A stretch of 64,000 bases of DNA, taken from positions 620,001-684,000 of the forward strand of contig NZ_WWCL01000001.1 in NCBI RefSeq assembly GCF_009857835.1, written 5' to 3'. This document shows positions 35,794 to 45,433 of this stretch, one piece after another (the stretch's first letter is position 1; every line of letters starts with the position of its first letter). The notes under the pieces were generated by a model. It was not told where the DNA came from, ran no database searches, and was given only the letters and a program-made list of their open reading frames with translations. The stretch comes from Duganella fentianensis (GTDB lineage: Bacteria; Pseudomonadota; Gammaproteobacteria; Burkholderiales; Burkholderiaceae_D). A program made the position numbers and the translations under genes.

Positions 35794-36414
35794 TTACAGC
35801 AGCGGCAAACCGGCCTGCTTGAGTAGCTGGGCCGTTTCGTACAGAGGCAGGCCCATGATGCCGGAATGGCTGCCCGAGATATGTTCGATGAACTGGCCAG
35901 CCATGCCCTGGATGCCGTAGCCGCCGGCCTTGTCGAACGGTTCCTTGCTGTTGCAATAGGCCTGGATGGCCTCTGCCGACAGTTTGCAGAAGCGTACTTC
36001 GGACACTTGCGTGAACTGGCCCTGGAAAGCCTCCGAGCAGAGCGCCACCGAAGTCAGCACCTGATGGCTGCGGCCCGACAGCAGTTCCAGCATGCCGCGC
36101 GCTTCCGTCACGCTGCCCGGCTTGCCGAGGATGCGGCCATCGATGGTGACCGTGGTATCCACCCCCATCACCAGCCGCTCCGGCATATTGCGCAGCTTGA
36201 CCATGCGGTGGGCAAAATGGGCTTTTTCATGCGCCACGCGTGCCACATACACTTCCGGGGTTTCGCCGCGCAGCACTTCTTCCGTCACGTCCATGCCGCG
36301 GCGGCCATCGCTACGCAGTTGCAGCAGCTCGAACTCCACGCCGATCTGGCGCAACAGTTCACGACGACGCGGGCTTTTGGAGGCAAGATAGATCATGTTT
36401 TCGGCTGACTGCAT
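35794..36414 (-). CDS. Maf-family nucleoside triphosphate pyrophosphatase (dTTP/UTP type)
   Basis: 206 aa from ATG 36414 (MQSAENMIYLASKSPRRRELL), 8 bases after the rlmH stop and preceded by GAGG; the longer frame overlaps rlmH. Motifs SKSPRRRELL, VMGVDTTVTIDGRILGKP, MLELLSGRSHQVLTSVAL and EPFDKAGGYGIQG fit the YhdE subfamily, which hydrolyses dTTP, UTP and modified pyrimidine nucleotides. Confidence 0.92.
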   Translation of the reverse strand: MQSAENMIYLASKSPRRRELLRQIGVEFELLQLRSDGRRGMDVTEEVLRGETPEVYVARVAHEKAHFAHRMVKLRNMPERLVMGVDTTVTIDGRILGKPGSVTEARGMLELLSGRSHQVLTSVALCSEAFQGQFTQVSEVRFCKLSAEAIQAYCNSKEPFDKAGGYGIQGMAGQFIEHISGSHSGIMGLPLYETAQLLKQAGLPLL

Positions 36415-36422
36415 GGCGGACC

Positions 36423-36893
36423 TCAGACTCGGTGGTAGGGATGGTTTTGGGTGATCGTCCACGCGCGGTAGAGCTGCTCGGCCAGCATCACCCGCACCAT
36501 GCCGTGCGGCAGGGTCATGCTGGAGATGCGGATCAGGCCTTCGGCGCGGGCTTTTAATGCAGGATCGAGACCGTCGGCGCCGCCGATCAGGAAGGCCGTA
36601 TCACGGCCATCCTGCTGCCACGCTTCCAGCTGCTGCGACAGGCCGACCGACGTCAGGTCCTTGCCGCGTTCGTCGAGCGCGATGATGCGCACCGACTTGG
36701 GCAGGGCTGCTTCGATGCGCTCGCGTTCGAGCGCCATCGCGGTGGCGGCAGTCTTGCTACCGGAACGTTCGACCGGCTTGATTTCCTTCAGCACGATCTT
36801 GAGTTCCGGCGGCATGCGCTTGACGTATTCGGCGTAGCCAGTCTCTATCCAGGCCGGCATTTTATGGCCGACCGCAGCGATGATGAGCTGCAT
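36423..36893 (-). CDS. rlmH: 23S rRNA pseudouridine(1915) N3-methyltransferase
   Basis: 156 aa SPOUT methyltransferase with SAM knot [19 protein letters not shown] and C-terminal [20 protein letters not shown]...HPYHR, matching RlmH throughout. It methylates pseudouridine 1915 of helix 69. It starts 6 bases after rsfS. Confidence 0.97.
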   Translation of the reverse strand: MQLIIAAVGHKMPAWIETGYAEYVKRMPPELKIVLKEIKPVERSGSKTAATAMALERERIEAALPKSVRIIALDERGKDLTSVGLSQQLEAWQQDGRDTAFLIGGADGLDPALKARAEGLIRISSMTLPHGMVRVMLAEQLYRAWTITQNHPYHRV

Positions 36894-36899
36894 CTAGAC

Positions 36900-37586
36900 T
36901 TACTCGGCAGCTTTCTTGATACGCTTGATGACGGTTTTCACCGGAGCTTCTTCCGCCTTAGGCTTGGCTGGCTTGCGCTTAGGCGGCTGGGCTTTCAGTG
37001 CAGCGGCAGCAGCGATCGCGGTTTTGGTTTTGCCAACCTTGACGGTTTTACCAGTCGGCACGGCAGCTTCTTTCTTGACTGCGGTCTTCTTCTCGGCGGC
37101 CGGTTTGGCAGCAGCGGCTTTGCGCGCCGGGGCTTTTTTCTCGATGACCGGGCTGGCATCTACCGCTTTTTTGCCGGCGGCGAGGTGGGTGCTGACCTTC
37201 TTCGGTGCTGCAGCAGCTTCGCCTTCCTTGGTCGACTTGCGCTTGGCGGCGCCCAGTTTGACCGGCTTGTCGCCCCAGATTTCTTCCAGACGGTAGTAGG
37301 CGCGGATGGGAGCCTGCATGATGTGGACGATCATATCGCCCAGATCGACCAGTACCCATTCACCCGTATCTTCACCTTCCATGCCGTAGACGTCGCCGCC
37401 GGCTTCCTTGACCTTGTCGCGCACCGAGGCGGCCAGCGCCTTGGTCTGGCGGTTCGAGGTACCGGATGCGATGGCGATGCGGTCGAACAGGCTGGTGAGG
37501 TGGGTAGTATCGAACAGGACGATATCTTGGCCTTTGACGTCTTCCAGAGCGTCAACGACGAGGGTTTGCAGTTTTTTGATGTCCAT
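36900..37586 (-). CDS. rsfS: Ribosomal silencing factor with long basic C-terminal tail
   Basis: Residues 1-110 are a standard RsfS (LQTLVVDALEDVKGQDIVLF, DRIAIASGTSNRQTKALA, GEWVLVDLGDMIVHIM, YYRLEEIWGD), which binds uL14 and blocks subunit joining in starvation. Residues of about 112-228 are an Ala/Lys/Pro-rich tail (runs such as KKAPARKAAAAKPAAEKK), roughly doubling the usual 105-120 aa. The tail is likely disordered and RNA- or ribosome-binding. Its ATG overlaps the nadD stop (TAATG). Confidence 0.95.
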   Translation of the reverse strand: MDIKKLQTLVVDALEDVKGQDIVLFDTTHLTSLFDRIAIASGTSNRQTKALAASVRDKVKEAGGDVYGMEGEDTGEWVLVDLGDMIVHIMQAPIRAYYRLEEIWGDKPVKLGAAKRKSTKEGEAAAAPKKVSTHLAAGKKAVDASPVIEKKAPARKAAAAKPAAEKKTAVKKEAAVPTGKTVKVGKTKTAIAAAAALKAQPPKRKPAKPKAEEAPVKTVIKRIKKAAE

Positions 37587-38245
37587 TAGCTTTTGTATAG
37601 ATGGTGTTGTTCAATATAGTCTAGCACTAGCGGCGGGATAAGCGAGTTTGCCGCTTCCCCCCGTTGTAATGCCGCACGTAGTTCGGTGGCAGAGATATCC
37701 ACCGCGAGGTCCTGTGCCAGATAAGTCAGACCGTGCGGCGTGTTACGGATTTGTTCCGGTGTTCCCAGCCGGCTGGAAAACACCTCGGCCACGGCTGGCG
37801 GCAGGCCAGCGGTGGCAATGTCATAGCCGGGGCGGCTCGCTACGCAGATGTGGGCGTAGTCGAACAGCATGCGCCATTCGCGCCAGCTATCGAGTTTTTG
37901 CAACTGGTCGGCGCCCATGATGAAGCTGATGGAAGCGTCCGGCCCCTGTTCGCTGCGCACCTGCCGCAGCGTATCAATTGTGTAGGTAGGCTGCCCCTGC
38001 GCGGCCCGTTCGATTTCCTGCGGGTCGATCACCACGTGGGCGGCCGCGCCGGCAAAGGCCAGCGCCGTCATTTCTGCCCGTTGCAGCGGGCTGGCCTTGA
38101 GGCCAGATTTCTGCCATGGCGCGCCGGTCGGGATGATGCGTAACTGGTCAGCCTGCAGCAAGTGCGCGAAATACTGTCCCAGCGCTACATGACCGTTATG
38201 CACCGGATCGTAGCTGCCTCCCAGCAGTGCGATTCGGCGGGCCAT
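37586..38245 (-). CDS. nadD: Nicotinate-nucleotide adenylyltransferase
   Basis: 219 aa from ATG 38245 (MARRIALLGGSYDPVHNGHVALG), 2 bases after the hemF stop; the longer frame lies within hemF. The GxFDPxHxGH nucleotidyl-transferase motif appears as GGSYDPVHNGH, and the later motif ISATELRAAL matches ISSTxIR. It adenylates nicotinate mononucleotide in NAD synthesis. Coupled to rsfS by a 1-base overlap, as in many bacteria. Confidence 0.96.
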   Translation of the reverse strand: MARRIALLGGSYDPVHNGHVALGQYFAHLLQADQLRIIPTGAPWQKSGLKASPLQRAEMTALAFAGAAAHVVIDPQEIERAAQGQPTYTIDTLRQVRSEQGPDASISFIMGADQLQKLDSWREWRMLFDYAHICVASRPGYDIATAGLPPAVAEVFSSRLGTPEQIRNTPHGLTYLAQDLAVDISATELRAALQRGEAANSLIPPLVLDYIEQHHLYKS

Positions 38246-38247
38246 CG

Positions 38248-39162
38248 TCACGCAGCGAGCCAGTCGCGGTGGGGCAGGAAGTCGGTGTACAGCGCCGCTT
38301 CCGGCGAGCCGGCTTCGGGTTCCCAGCGATAGCGCCATTTGACGATAGGCGGCATCGACATCAGGATGGCTTCCGTGCGGCCGCCCGACTGTAGGCCGAA
38401 CAGCGTGCCACGGTCGAACACCAGATTGAACTCGACATAACGGCCGCGTCGATACGCCTGGAAATCGCGTTCGCGCTCGCCATACGGCGTATCCTTGCGG
38501 CGCTCCAGTATCGGCTGGTAGGCTGCAAGGAAGGCGTCGCCCACGCTCTGCATCATGGCGAAGCTGGCCTCGAAGCCGCCTTCGTTGTAATCATCGAAAA
38601 ACACGCCGCCTACGCCGCGTGCTTCCTGCCGGTGTTTCAGGTAAAAATATTCGTCGCACCATTTTTTAAAGCGCGGGTGCAGTTCGGCGCCATGTGGTGC
38701 CAGCGCGTCCGCACAAGTGCGGTGGAAGTGCTTTGCGTCGTCCAGATTGCCGTAATACGGCGTCAGGTCCATGCCGCCACCGAACCACCACACCGGTTCG
38801 CCCGCTGCATTGGTGGTGGTGAAAAAGCGCACATTCATGTGCACCGTCGGTGCATACGGATTACGCGGATGCAGGACCAGCGATACGCCCATGGCCTGCC
38901 ACGGTTTGCCGCCCAGATCGGGGCGCGAGGCCGCCGCAGAAGGAGGCAGTTTGGCGCCGGCTACGTGGGAGAAATTCACCCCGCCGCGTTCGATCACATT
39001 GCCTTCTTCAACCAGACGGGAAATCCCGCCGCCGCCTTCCGGCCGTTCCCACGCATCGCGCAGGAAGGGCTTGCCGTCCACCGATTCCAGTGCCTGAACG
39101 ATGCGGTTTTGCAGCTCGAGCAGATAAGCCTTGACGGCTTCAGGATTAGGGGAGGTGGGCAT
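38248..39162 (-). CDS. hemF: Oxygen-dependent coproporphyrinogen III oxidase
   Basis: 304 aa from ATG 39162 ([17 protein letters not shown]); a TTG four codons upstream is possible. Signature residues: [70 protein letters not shown], and [31 protein letters not shown]. It performs oxidative decarboxylation of coproporphyrinogen III in aerobic haem synthesis. Confidence 0.97.
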   Translation of the reverse strand: MPTSPNPEAVKAYLLELQNRIVQALESVDGKPFLRDAWERPEGGGGISRLVEEGNVIERGGVNFSHVAGAKLPPSAAASRPDLGGKPWQAMGVSLVLHPRNPYAPTVHMNVRFFTTTNAAGEPVWWFGGGMDLTPYYGNLDDAKHFHRTCADALAPHGAELHPRFKKWCDEYFYLKHRQEARGVGGVFFDDYNEGGFEASFAMMQSVGDAFLAAYQPILERRKDTPYGERERDFQAYRRGRYVEFNLVFDRGTLFGLQSGGRTEAILMSMPPIVKWRYRWEPEAGSPEAALYTDFLPHRDWLAA

Positions 39163-39266
39163 AAAGCGGCGCAATTAAAAAAAGTGAGGGTGGATTGTAC
39201 CCTGTTGCGCGTTTTTGTGATACCCACCCGCCTATAGCAGAAATTAGTAGAGCTTAGTGCTAGAAC

Positions 39267-40535
39267 TTAGTGCTTGAGACCGCGCCAGCCGATGTCGCGA
39301 CGGCACTGCATGCCTTCGAAGCTGATCTGGTCGACCACTTCGTAAGCCTGCTTCTGCGCCATCTTGATGCTGTCGCCGAGACCGACCACGCACAGCACGC
39401 GGCCACCGCTGACCTGCAGCTGACCGGCGTTTTCCACCGTACCAGCATGGAAGGTCACGGTCTCCGAGGTTTCGGCCGGAATGCCGTCGATCACGGCACC
39501 TTTCAGCGGGGTGTCAGGATAGCCGGCCGCTGCCAGTACCACGCCCACTGCCGTGCGGCGGTCCCATTCCAGTTCCACCTGATCGAGCGTGCCGTTGACA
39601 GCATGTTCCATCACCGTGACCAGATCGGTTTTCAGACGCGACATGATAGGCTGGGTTTCAGGATCGCCCATGCGGCAGTTGAATTCCAGCGTACGCGGGT
39701 TGCCCGCTGCATCGATCATCAGGCCGGCATACAGGAAGCCGGTGAACACGATGCCATCCTTGGCCATACCGGCGATGGTCGGGTTGATAATCTCGCGCAT
39801 CACGCGCGCATGCATGGCTGGCGTGACGATAGGTGCAGGCGAGTAGGCGCCCATACCGCCCGTGTTGGGGCCTTCGTCATTGTCCTTCAGGCGCTTGTGG
39901 TCCTGGCTGGTGGCCAGTGGCAGCACGTTTTTGCCATCGCACATGACGATGAAGCTGGCTTCTTCGCCGGCCAGGAATTCTTCGATCACGATGCGCGCAC
40001 CGGCATCGCCGAAGCGGTTATCGGCCAGCATATCGTCCACCGCGCGGTGGGCTTCTTCCAGCGACATGGCAACCACCACGCCTTTACCGGCAGCCAGGCC
40101 GTCGGCCTTGATGACGATAGGCGCGCCGTTGGCGTCGATGTAGGCGTGCGCCTGAGCGACATCGGAGAAAGTCTGGTAGCGGGCAGTAGGAATGCCGTGG
40201 CGCTGCATGAAGGCCTTGGCGAAGTCTTTCGACGACTCCAGCTGGGCAGCTTCTTTCGACGGGCCGAAGATTTTCAGGCCGCGTGCGCGGAACAGGTTGA
40301 CGATGCCGCCAGCGAGCGGGGTTTCCGGGCCGACCACGGTCAGGCCGATGTTTTCCTGTTCGACGAAGTTTGCCAGTTCGTGCAGGTCGGTGATGTTGAC
40401 GTTGACCAGACGCGCATCGCGTGCGGTACCGCCATTGCCGGGAGCAACGTAGACCATCTGGATGCGCTCGGATTGCGCCAGTTTCCAGGCCAGTGCGTGT
40501 TCACGGCCACCAGAGCCGACTACCAAAATTTTCAT
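39267..40535 (-). CDS. purD: Phosphoribosylamine-glycine ligase
   Basis: 422 aa GARS: MKILVVGSGGREHALAWKLAQ, ATP-grasp core (PIVIKADGLAAGKGVVVA, IVIEEFLAGEEASF) and FLYAGLMIDAAGNPRTLEFNCRMGDPETQ. Second step of purine synthesis. It lies 6 bases after yebC. Just past the stop, CTTAGTGCT from the end of the gene is repeated (39252-39275), leaving a second copy of the terminal codons after the stop. Confidence 0.97.
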   Translation of the reverse strand: MKILVVGSGGREHALAWKLAQSERIQMVYVAPGNGGTARDARLVNVNITDLHELANFVEQENIGLTVVGPETPLAGGIVNLFRARGLKIFGPSKEAAQLESSKDFAKAFMQRHGIPTARYQTFSDVAQAHAYIDANGAPIVIKADGLAAGKGVVVAMSLEEAHRAVDDMLADNRFGDAGARIVIEEFLAGEEASFIVMCDGKNVLPLATSQDHKRLKDNDEGPNTGGMGAYSPAPIVTPAMHARVMREIINPTIAGMAKDGIVFTGFLYAGLMIDAAGNPRTLEFNCRMGDPETQPIMSRLKTDLVTVMEHAVNGTLDQVELEWDRRTAVGVVLAAAGYPDTPLKGAVIDGIPAETSETVTFHAGTVENAGQLQVSGGRVLCVVGLGDSIKMAQKQAYEVVDQISFEGMQCRRDIGWRGLKH

Positions 40536-40541
40536 ATGTCC

Positions 40542-41267
40542 TCAGTCTTCGATCAGCGTGTTGGAATAGACTTCCTGTACATCGTCCAGCGCTTCCAGTG
40601 CATCGAGCAGCTTCTGCATCTTGACGGCGTTGTCGCCACTGAACACGGTTTCCGTGGCGGGCTTCATGATGATCTCGGCCACTTCGGCCTTGAAGCCGGC
40701 CGCTTCCAGCGCGTCTTTCACGGCAGCGAAATCGTGCGGGCCGCACAGCACTTCGAAACCGCCTTCTTCGTCGGCGATCACGTCTTCGGCGCCAGCTTCC
40801 AGCGCCACTTCCATCAGCGCGTCTTCGTTAGTGCCCGGTGCGAACAGGAACTGGCCGCAGTGTTTGAACATGAAGGCCACCGAGCCTTCGTTGCCCATGT
40901 TGCCGCCGTTTTTGTTGAAGGCATTGCGCACTTCGGCCACGGTACGTACACGGTTATCGGTCATGCAGTCGACGATCACGGCGGCGCCGCCGATGCCGTA
41001 GCCTTCGTAGCGTACTTCCTCGTAGTTGGCGCCATCGTCGCCACCGGTGCCGCGGTTGATCGCGCGCTGTACGTTATCCTTCGGCATATTCGCGTCGGCA
41101 GCCTTGTCCACGGCCAGACGCAGGCGCGGGTTGGTCTGCACGTCGCCACCGCCCATGCGGGCAGCAACGGTAATTTCCTTGATCAGACGGGTCCAGATCT
41201 TGCCACGCTTTGCGTCAGTGGCAGCCTTTTTGTGTTTGATATTGGCCCATTTGCTATGTCCAGCCAT
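40542..41267 (-). CDS. yebC: YebC/PmpR-family protein
   Basis: 241 aa from ATG 41267 ([22 protein letters not shown]) with AAGGAAG upstream. The family shows three domains; conserved [42 protein letters not shown] and [18 protein letters not shown] are present. YebC proteins act as DNA-binding regulators in some species and as translation factors that relieve proline-stall sites in others. First gene of the minus-strand housekeeping run. Confidence 0.95.
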   Translation of the reverse strand: MAGHSKWANIKHKKAATDAKRGKIWTRLIKEITVAARMGGGDVQTNPRLRLAVDKAADANMPKDNVQRAINRGTGGDDGANYEEVRYEGYGIGGAAVIVDCMTDNRVRTVAEVRNAFNKNGGNMGNEGSVAFMFKHCGQFLFAPGTNEDALMEVALEAGAEDVIADEEGGFEVLCGPHDFAAVKDALEAAGFKAEVAEIIMKPATETVFSGDNAVKMQKLLDALEALDDVQEVYSNTLIED

Positions 41268-41470
41268 GTTTGCTCTTCCTTCGGCGGTGTCAGTTGGTGT
41301 TCGGTGAGGGCGATATTCTAGCATAGGCCGCATGGCGGCCGACGCTAGCGCCGCCCGCCGCTAACCGGAAGTCGGCTTAGAGGGATACCTCCATTTTATG
41401 TAGCACGAGCGTCATTTTCCGCTGATAACATTTTCTTTCTTATAACCAAAATAAATCTAGGAGAGAGTCT

Positions 41471-43987
41471 ATGGATAGGCGGCAATTTATCAAGCTCGGC
41501 AGCTTCATCACGGCATCCGTGGCGACCGGCGCCGGACTGACGGCTTGCGGTGGCAGCAGCACAGGCCCGACAGCAACGGCTAGCGGGGCATGGAAATTCC
41601 CTCAGAGCGTAGCTTCGGGCGATCCGCACAGCGATAGCATCATCCTGTGGACCCGCGCCGTACCGGCCACGGCCGACGATGTGGCTGTGCTGACGGGCGT
41701 GGCCGATAGCAGCATCCGCGTGATTCTGACGGCGGCCGACAACAGCGCCGCCATGGGCAGCAACAAAGCCCTGAGCGGACAGCTGGTGGCCGATGCCACC
41801 GTGCCTTTGCAGTCGCAATTTGACAACACCGTGCGTCACAAGGTCACCGGCTTGACGCCGAACACTTTGTACTACTATCAGTTCATCGCCGGCGACACCC
41901 GTTCCAATGTGGGCCGCTTCAAGACGGCACCGGCCGCCGAGGCCGACGTGGCCCAGCTGCAGTTCGCCTACATGACCTGTCAGGACTGGAGCATCAACCA
42001 CTGGGGCGCGATGAGCAGCATCGCAGCCGAGAACCTCGATTTCATCGTCCATCTGGGCGATTACATCTACGAGACGGTGGGCGACGACTTCCAGCTGGGC
42101 GGCGTGGAAAGCCGCCACGACAAGCTCAAGCTGCCCGATGGCGCCTACAAGAACGGCAGCAGCGGCGCGCAGTATGCAAACACGCTGGCCGACTACCGCT
42201 ATCTGTACAAGAAGTACCGCACCGATGCGCGCCTGCAGGCGCTGCACGAGCGCTTCGCTTTCATCGCCATCTGGGATGACCACGAATTCAGCGATGATGC
42301 ATGGCAGGATGCCCAGACCTATGACGGCAGCTTCAATCAGGCCGACGGTTCCGACCTGCACCAGACCAGCCGCCGCCGCAGCGCCAGTCAGGCGTGGTTC
42401 GAATTCATGCCGGCCGATGTGGTGCTCGATACGGCCGCTGCCGGCTTCCAGAACATCAAGATTTACCGCGATTTCCAGTTCGGCAAACTGATGCAGCTGG
42501 TGATGACGGACCAGCGTTTGTACCGTGCCGACCATGTGATCCCCGAATCGGCCATCAATCCGGCCACGGGCAAACCACTTGGCCGTCTGGGCGCACGCTA
42601 TCTGGTGCAGCAGGACGTATTCAACACGGTGGAAGCGCAGAAAATGGGCGGCGCCACGGCCATCGGGCTGGAGCCGCTGGCCACTGTGTCCATGCTGGGC
42701 ACGACTCAGCGCCAGTGGTGGATGGACAAAATGAAGTCGGCCAGCAGCACGTGGAAACTGTGGGGCAATGAAGTCTCGCTGCTGCGCATGGGCCTGAATG
42801 GCACGGATGCCGTGGCTACCTTGCTGGCGCTGAATTCCGTCGCCACGCTGGCCGGTTCGATCAGCGGCACGGTCACGGCCACGGGCGGCAACTTCCCGCT
42901 GGCCGCTGCCATCGTCGCTGCCGCTACGGCAGGTGCCACGCCAGCGCTGGCCCAGCAGGGTGCGGGTGCCATCATGGCGGCTTACGCGGTAACGGGCAGC
43001 AGCAATGAAGCACGTGTGGCGGCCGGTATGAAAGCGGGCCTGACGGCAGCGCAGGCAGGTATCGCGGTGGCAACCTACACGGCCGTGTATCTGGCCGGCA
43101 GCGGCGTGGTGGCGGCAACGCCAGCAGCGCTGGTGGGTGCCGGCGCGCAGACCATTGCCTTCGGCTACATCAAGCCCGATGTACAGGCTAACAAAGCCGC
43201 CTCGGTGTTCGTACAGGCTGCAGGCAAGCAGGCCGCGCTGGCGCCATTCTTTACGCGCTTCCTGCTCAACTGCGACCAGTGGGATGGCTACAATTCGGAG
43301 CGCAAGGCGCTGATGGCTCATTTGAAGAGCAATAGCGTGAGCAATGTGGTGGCGCTGACGGGCGACATCCACGCCTTCTTCGCCGGCAGCGTCAGCGACG
43401 ATTACGATGCTGCAGGCGGCGGCACGCCCGTGATGGCGGATCTGGTCACGGCCGGCATCAGCTCGGACTCCTTCTTCGTGTATCTGCGCGATGCAGCCAC
43501 TTCGCTGGGCGATATCGCGGCACTGGTCACGTATCCGCTGGCCGTTCCAGTAACGGGGCTGGGCACGCTGAACCTGAGCTTCAACCTGCTCGACTACACC
43601 ATGGGCAAGGCAGCACCGACCGTGGCCAGCCTGCTGGAGCAGACCCGCGTGCAGATACGTGGCGCTCTGGGTGCCAAAGGCTTGCCGGAAGCGCAGCTCG
43701 ACGCCACCACTAGCGCCGTGCTAGCCGGCCTGCAGGCCAATAGCGACTTCAGTACCAGCCTGCTGGCACTGGCCCAGCAACTGGCTGGTCTGGGCAACAA
43801 CCCGTGGCTCAAGCATCTGAACACCGATGCGCAGGGCTATACGCTGGTAACGCTCACGCCGGGCAAGCTGGTGGCCCAGTTCAAGCAGGTCAACAAGCTG
43901 GTAGGCAGCAGCGCACCGGCCACCGTGGTGGCACGCGTAACCACGGCCACCGTGAACGCGGGTAGCGCAGCAGTAAGCATTAGCTAA
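41471..43987 (+). CDS. Tat-exported PhoD-like alkaline phosphatase with Ala-rich insertion
   Basis: 838 aa. A Tat signal (DRRQFIKLG, then hydrophobic to GLTAC; the Cys could be a lipobox), an N-terminal PhoD fibronectin-like domain (FPQSVASGDPHSDSIILWTRA), and the metallophosphatase domain (YMTCQDWSINHWGAM, DFIVHLGDYIYE, FIAIWDDHEFSDD, TGDIHAFFAG). Between about residues 455 and 585 sits an Ala/Gly/Thr-rich, helix-like insert not found in typical PhoD, and the C-terminus after 680 is also extended. Probably periplasmic phosphodiesterase/monoesterase for phosphate gain. Upstream GCGTCAT (41408) is at best a partial Pho-box half. AGGAGAGAG precedes the ATG. Confidence 0.88.
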   Translation: MDRRQFIKLGSFITASVATGAGLTACGGSSTGPTATASGAWKFPQSVASGDPHSDSIILWTRAVPATADDVAVLTGVADSSIRVILTAADNSAAMGSNKALSGQLVADATVPLQSQFDNTVRHKVTGLTPNTLYYYQFIAGDTRSNVGRFKTAPAAEADVAQLQFAYMTCQDWSINHWGAMSSIAAENLDFIVHLGDYIYETVGDDFQLGGVESRHDKLKLPDGAYKNGSSGAQYANTLADYRYLYKKYRTDARLQALHERFAFIAIWDDHEFSDDAWQDAQTYDGSFNQADGSDLHQTSRRRSASQAWFEFMPADVVLDTAAAGFQNIKIYRDFQFGKLMQLVMTDQRLYRADHVIPESAINPATGKPLGRLGARYLVQQDVFNTVEAQKMGGATAIGLEPLATVSMLGTTQRQWWMDKMKSASSTWKLWGNEVSLLRMGLNGTDAVATLLALNSVATLAGSISGTVTATGGNFPLAAAIVAAATAGATPALAQQGAGAIMAAYAVTGSSNEARVAAGMKAGLTAAQAGIAVATYTAVYLAGSGVVAATPAALVGAGAQTIAFGYIKPDVQANKAASVFVQAAGKQAALAPFFTRFLLNCDQWDGYNSERKALMAHLKSNSVSNVVALTGDIHAFFAGSVSDDYDAAGGGTPVMADLVTAGISSDSFFVYLRDAATSLGDIAALVTYPLAVPVTGLGTLNLSFNLLDYTMGKAAPTVASLLEQTRVQIRGALGAKGLPEAQLDATTSAVLAGLQANSDFSTSLLALAQQLAGLGNNPWLKHLNTDAQGYTLVTLTPGKLVAQFKQVNKLVGSSAPATVVARVTTATVNAGSAAVSIS

Positions 43988-43995
43988 GCGCTGGC

Positions 43996-44030
43996 GGGGC
44001 GGTGGGCAGAGTGTCTGCCGCCCCTGTTTT
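43996..44030 (+). terminator. Probable terminator after the PhoD-like gene
   Basis: GGGGC (43996) pairs with GCCCC (44020), and inside it GGCAGA (44005) pairs with TCTGCC (44014) around GTG, with a GGTG bulge; TGTTTT follows. Stem quality is good, T run short. Confidence 0.55.
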
Positions 44031-44075
44031 GGCCCAGCGCCGACCCCATTCCCGATTTCCATTTACAATTGCTTC

Positions 44076-44984
44076 ATGGATAAAGGGATCAAGGATGGCG
44101 CTGCGGCGCGAGCCGCCTATCTGGGCGGACTGGGTATCGCCATTGGCGGTGCCGTGCTGTTTTCTACCAAGGCCGTGGTGGCCAAGCTGTTGTACCGCTA
44201 CCAGATCGACGCCGTCACCCTGATCGCCTTCCGCATGCTGTTCTCGCTGCCCGTGTTCGCGGCCGTGGCGATCTGGAAGATGCGCACGGAAGCGCCGCTG
44301 TCGCGCGCAGACCGCTGGCGCGTGCTGGGCCTCGGGCTGGTGGGCTATTACCTGTCCAGCTTCCTCGACTTTCTCGGCCTGCAATATATCTCGGTCGGGC
44401 TGGAACGCCTGATCCTGTTCCTCACGCCGACGTTTGTCCTCCTGATTTCTTCCACACTGCTCAAGCAGCACATCAGCCGGCGCCAGTGGCTGGCGCTGCT
44501 GCTGTCTTACTGCGGCATCGTGTTCGTGTTCCTGCATGACCTCAATAGCGGCAACCATAACGTGGCGCTGGGCGCCACGCTGGTGACGGGATCGGCCGCT
44601 GCCTATGCGGTCTACCTGCTGCTGTCGGGCGAAATGGTGCGCCGTCTCGGCTCGCTGCGGCTGGTGTCATATGCCATGTGCGTCTCGACGGTGGCCTGCG
44701 TGGGCCAGTTCCTGCTGCTGCGTCCCGTCACGGGGCTGCTGCAGCCGCTGCCCGTGTACGGGCTGTCGCTGGTGAACGGTATCCTGTGTACCGTGATGCC
44801 GGTGTTTATGACTATGGCGGCAGTGGAGCGCATCGGCGCCGGTACGGCTTCGCAGGCTGGTATGATCGGACCGGTTTCTACGCTGTTTCTGGGGGCGCTG
44901 CTGCTGGGCGAACCCGTCACATCCTGGCAGCTGGGTGGCACCGCGCTGGTGCTGGCCGGGATTTATCTCTTATCAAAAAAATAG
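44076..44984 (+). CDS. EamA/DMT-family transporter
   Basis: 302 aa with ten hydrophobic segments in two EamA repeats (LGIAIGGAVLFSTKAVVAKLLY...; VALGATLVTGSAAAYAVYLLLSGEMVRRLGS...) and the C-terminal GPVSTLFLGALLLGEPVTSWQLGGTALVLAGIYLL. Drug/metabolite exporter superfamily; the substrate cannot be predicted. It precedes mgsA by 12 bases, so the two are probably co-transcribed. Confidence 0.9.
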   Translation: MDKGIKDGAAARAAYLGGLGIAIGGAVLFSTKAVVAKLLYRYQIDAVTLIAFRMLFSLPVFAAVAIWKMRTEAPLSRADRWRVLGLGLVGYYLSSFLDFLGLQYISVGLERLILFLTPTFVLLISSTLLKQHISRRQWLALLLSYCGIVFVFLHDLNSGNHNVALGATLVTGSAAAYAVYLLLSGEMVRRLGSLRLVSYAMCVSTVACVGQFLLLRPVTGLLQPLPVYGLSLVNGILCTVMPVFMTMAAVERIGAGTASQAGMIGPVSTLFLGALLLGEPVTSWQLGGTALVLAGIYLLSKK

Positions 44985-44996
44985 GAAAACTCTCTG

Positions 44997-45383
44997 ATGA
45001 AAACCCGCATTGCCCTGATCGCCCACGATAAGAAAAAAGACGACATGATTGCGCTGGCCAGCCAGTACAAGGATTTTCTGGCCACCTGCGAACTGACTGC
45101 TACCGGCACCACGGGTGGTCGCCTGGTCAAGGAAGTAGGGCTGGCAGTGGACCGCAAGCATTCGGGGCCTTTCGGTGGCGATTTGCAGATCGGCTCCATG
45201 CTGGTGGAAGGCGGTATTGATTGCGTGATCTTCCTGCGCGATCCGATGACGCCACAGCCGCACGAACCGGACATCAATGCGCTGGTGCGTGCCTGCGACG
45301 TGCATAACACGCCATGCGCCACCAATGTCTCGTCGGCCCATCTGGTGCTGGCCCAGTTGCAGCAGCGCGCTGCGCGCGGCTAA
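44997..45383 (+). CDS. mgsA: Methylglyoxal synthase
   Basis: 128 aa; MGS-like fold with phosphate-binding [25 protein letters not shown] (catalytic Asp) and [42 protein letters not shown]. It converts dihydroxyacetone phosphate to methylglyoxal, relieving sugar-phosphate overload. Slightly short at the C-terminus compared with the E. coli enzyme. Start ATG 44997. Confidence 0.95.
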   Translation: MKTRIALIAHDKKKDDMIALASQYKDFLATCELTATGTTGGRLVKEVGLAVDRKHSGPFGGDLQIGSMLVEGGIDCVIFLRDPMTPQPHEPDINALVRACDVHNTPCATNVSSAHLVLAQLQQRAARG

Positions 45384-45433
45384 GTGGCGCTAGACTTTCC
45401 TCTATCCTCAAGCACAAGCGTACAGGAGGCGTT

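Noticed and set aside
41400..41440. Pho box before the PhoD-like gene
   Set aside because: Only GCGTCAT resembles a half-site; the second half does not match at 11-base spacing.
41396..43372. A 658-codon frame antisense to the PhoD-like gene
   Set aside because: Shadow frame; the sense product has Tat signal and metal-site motifs.
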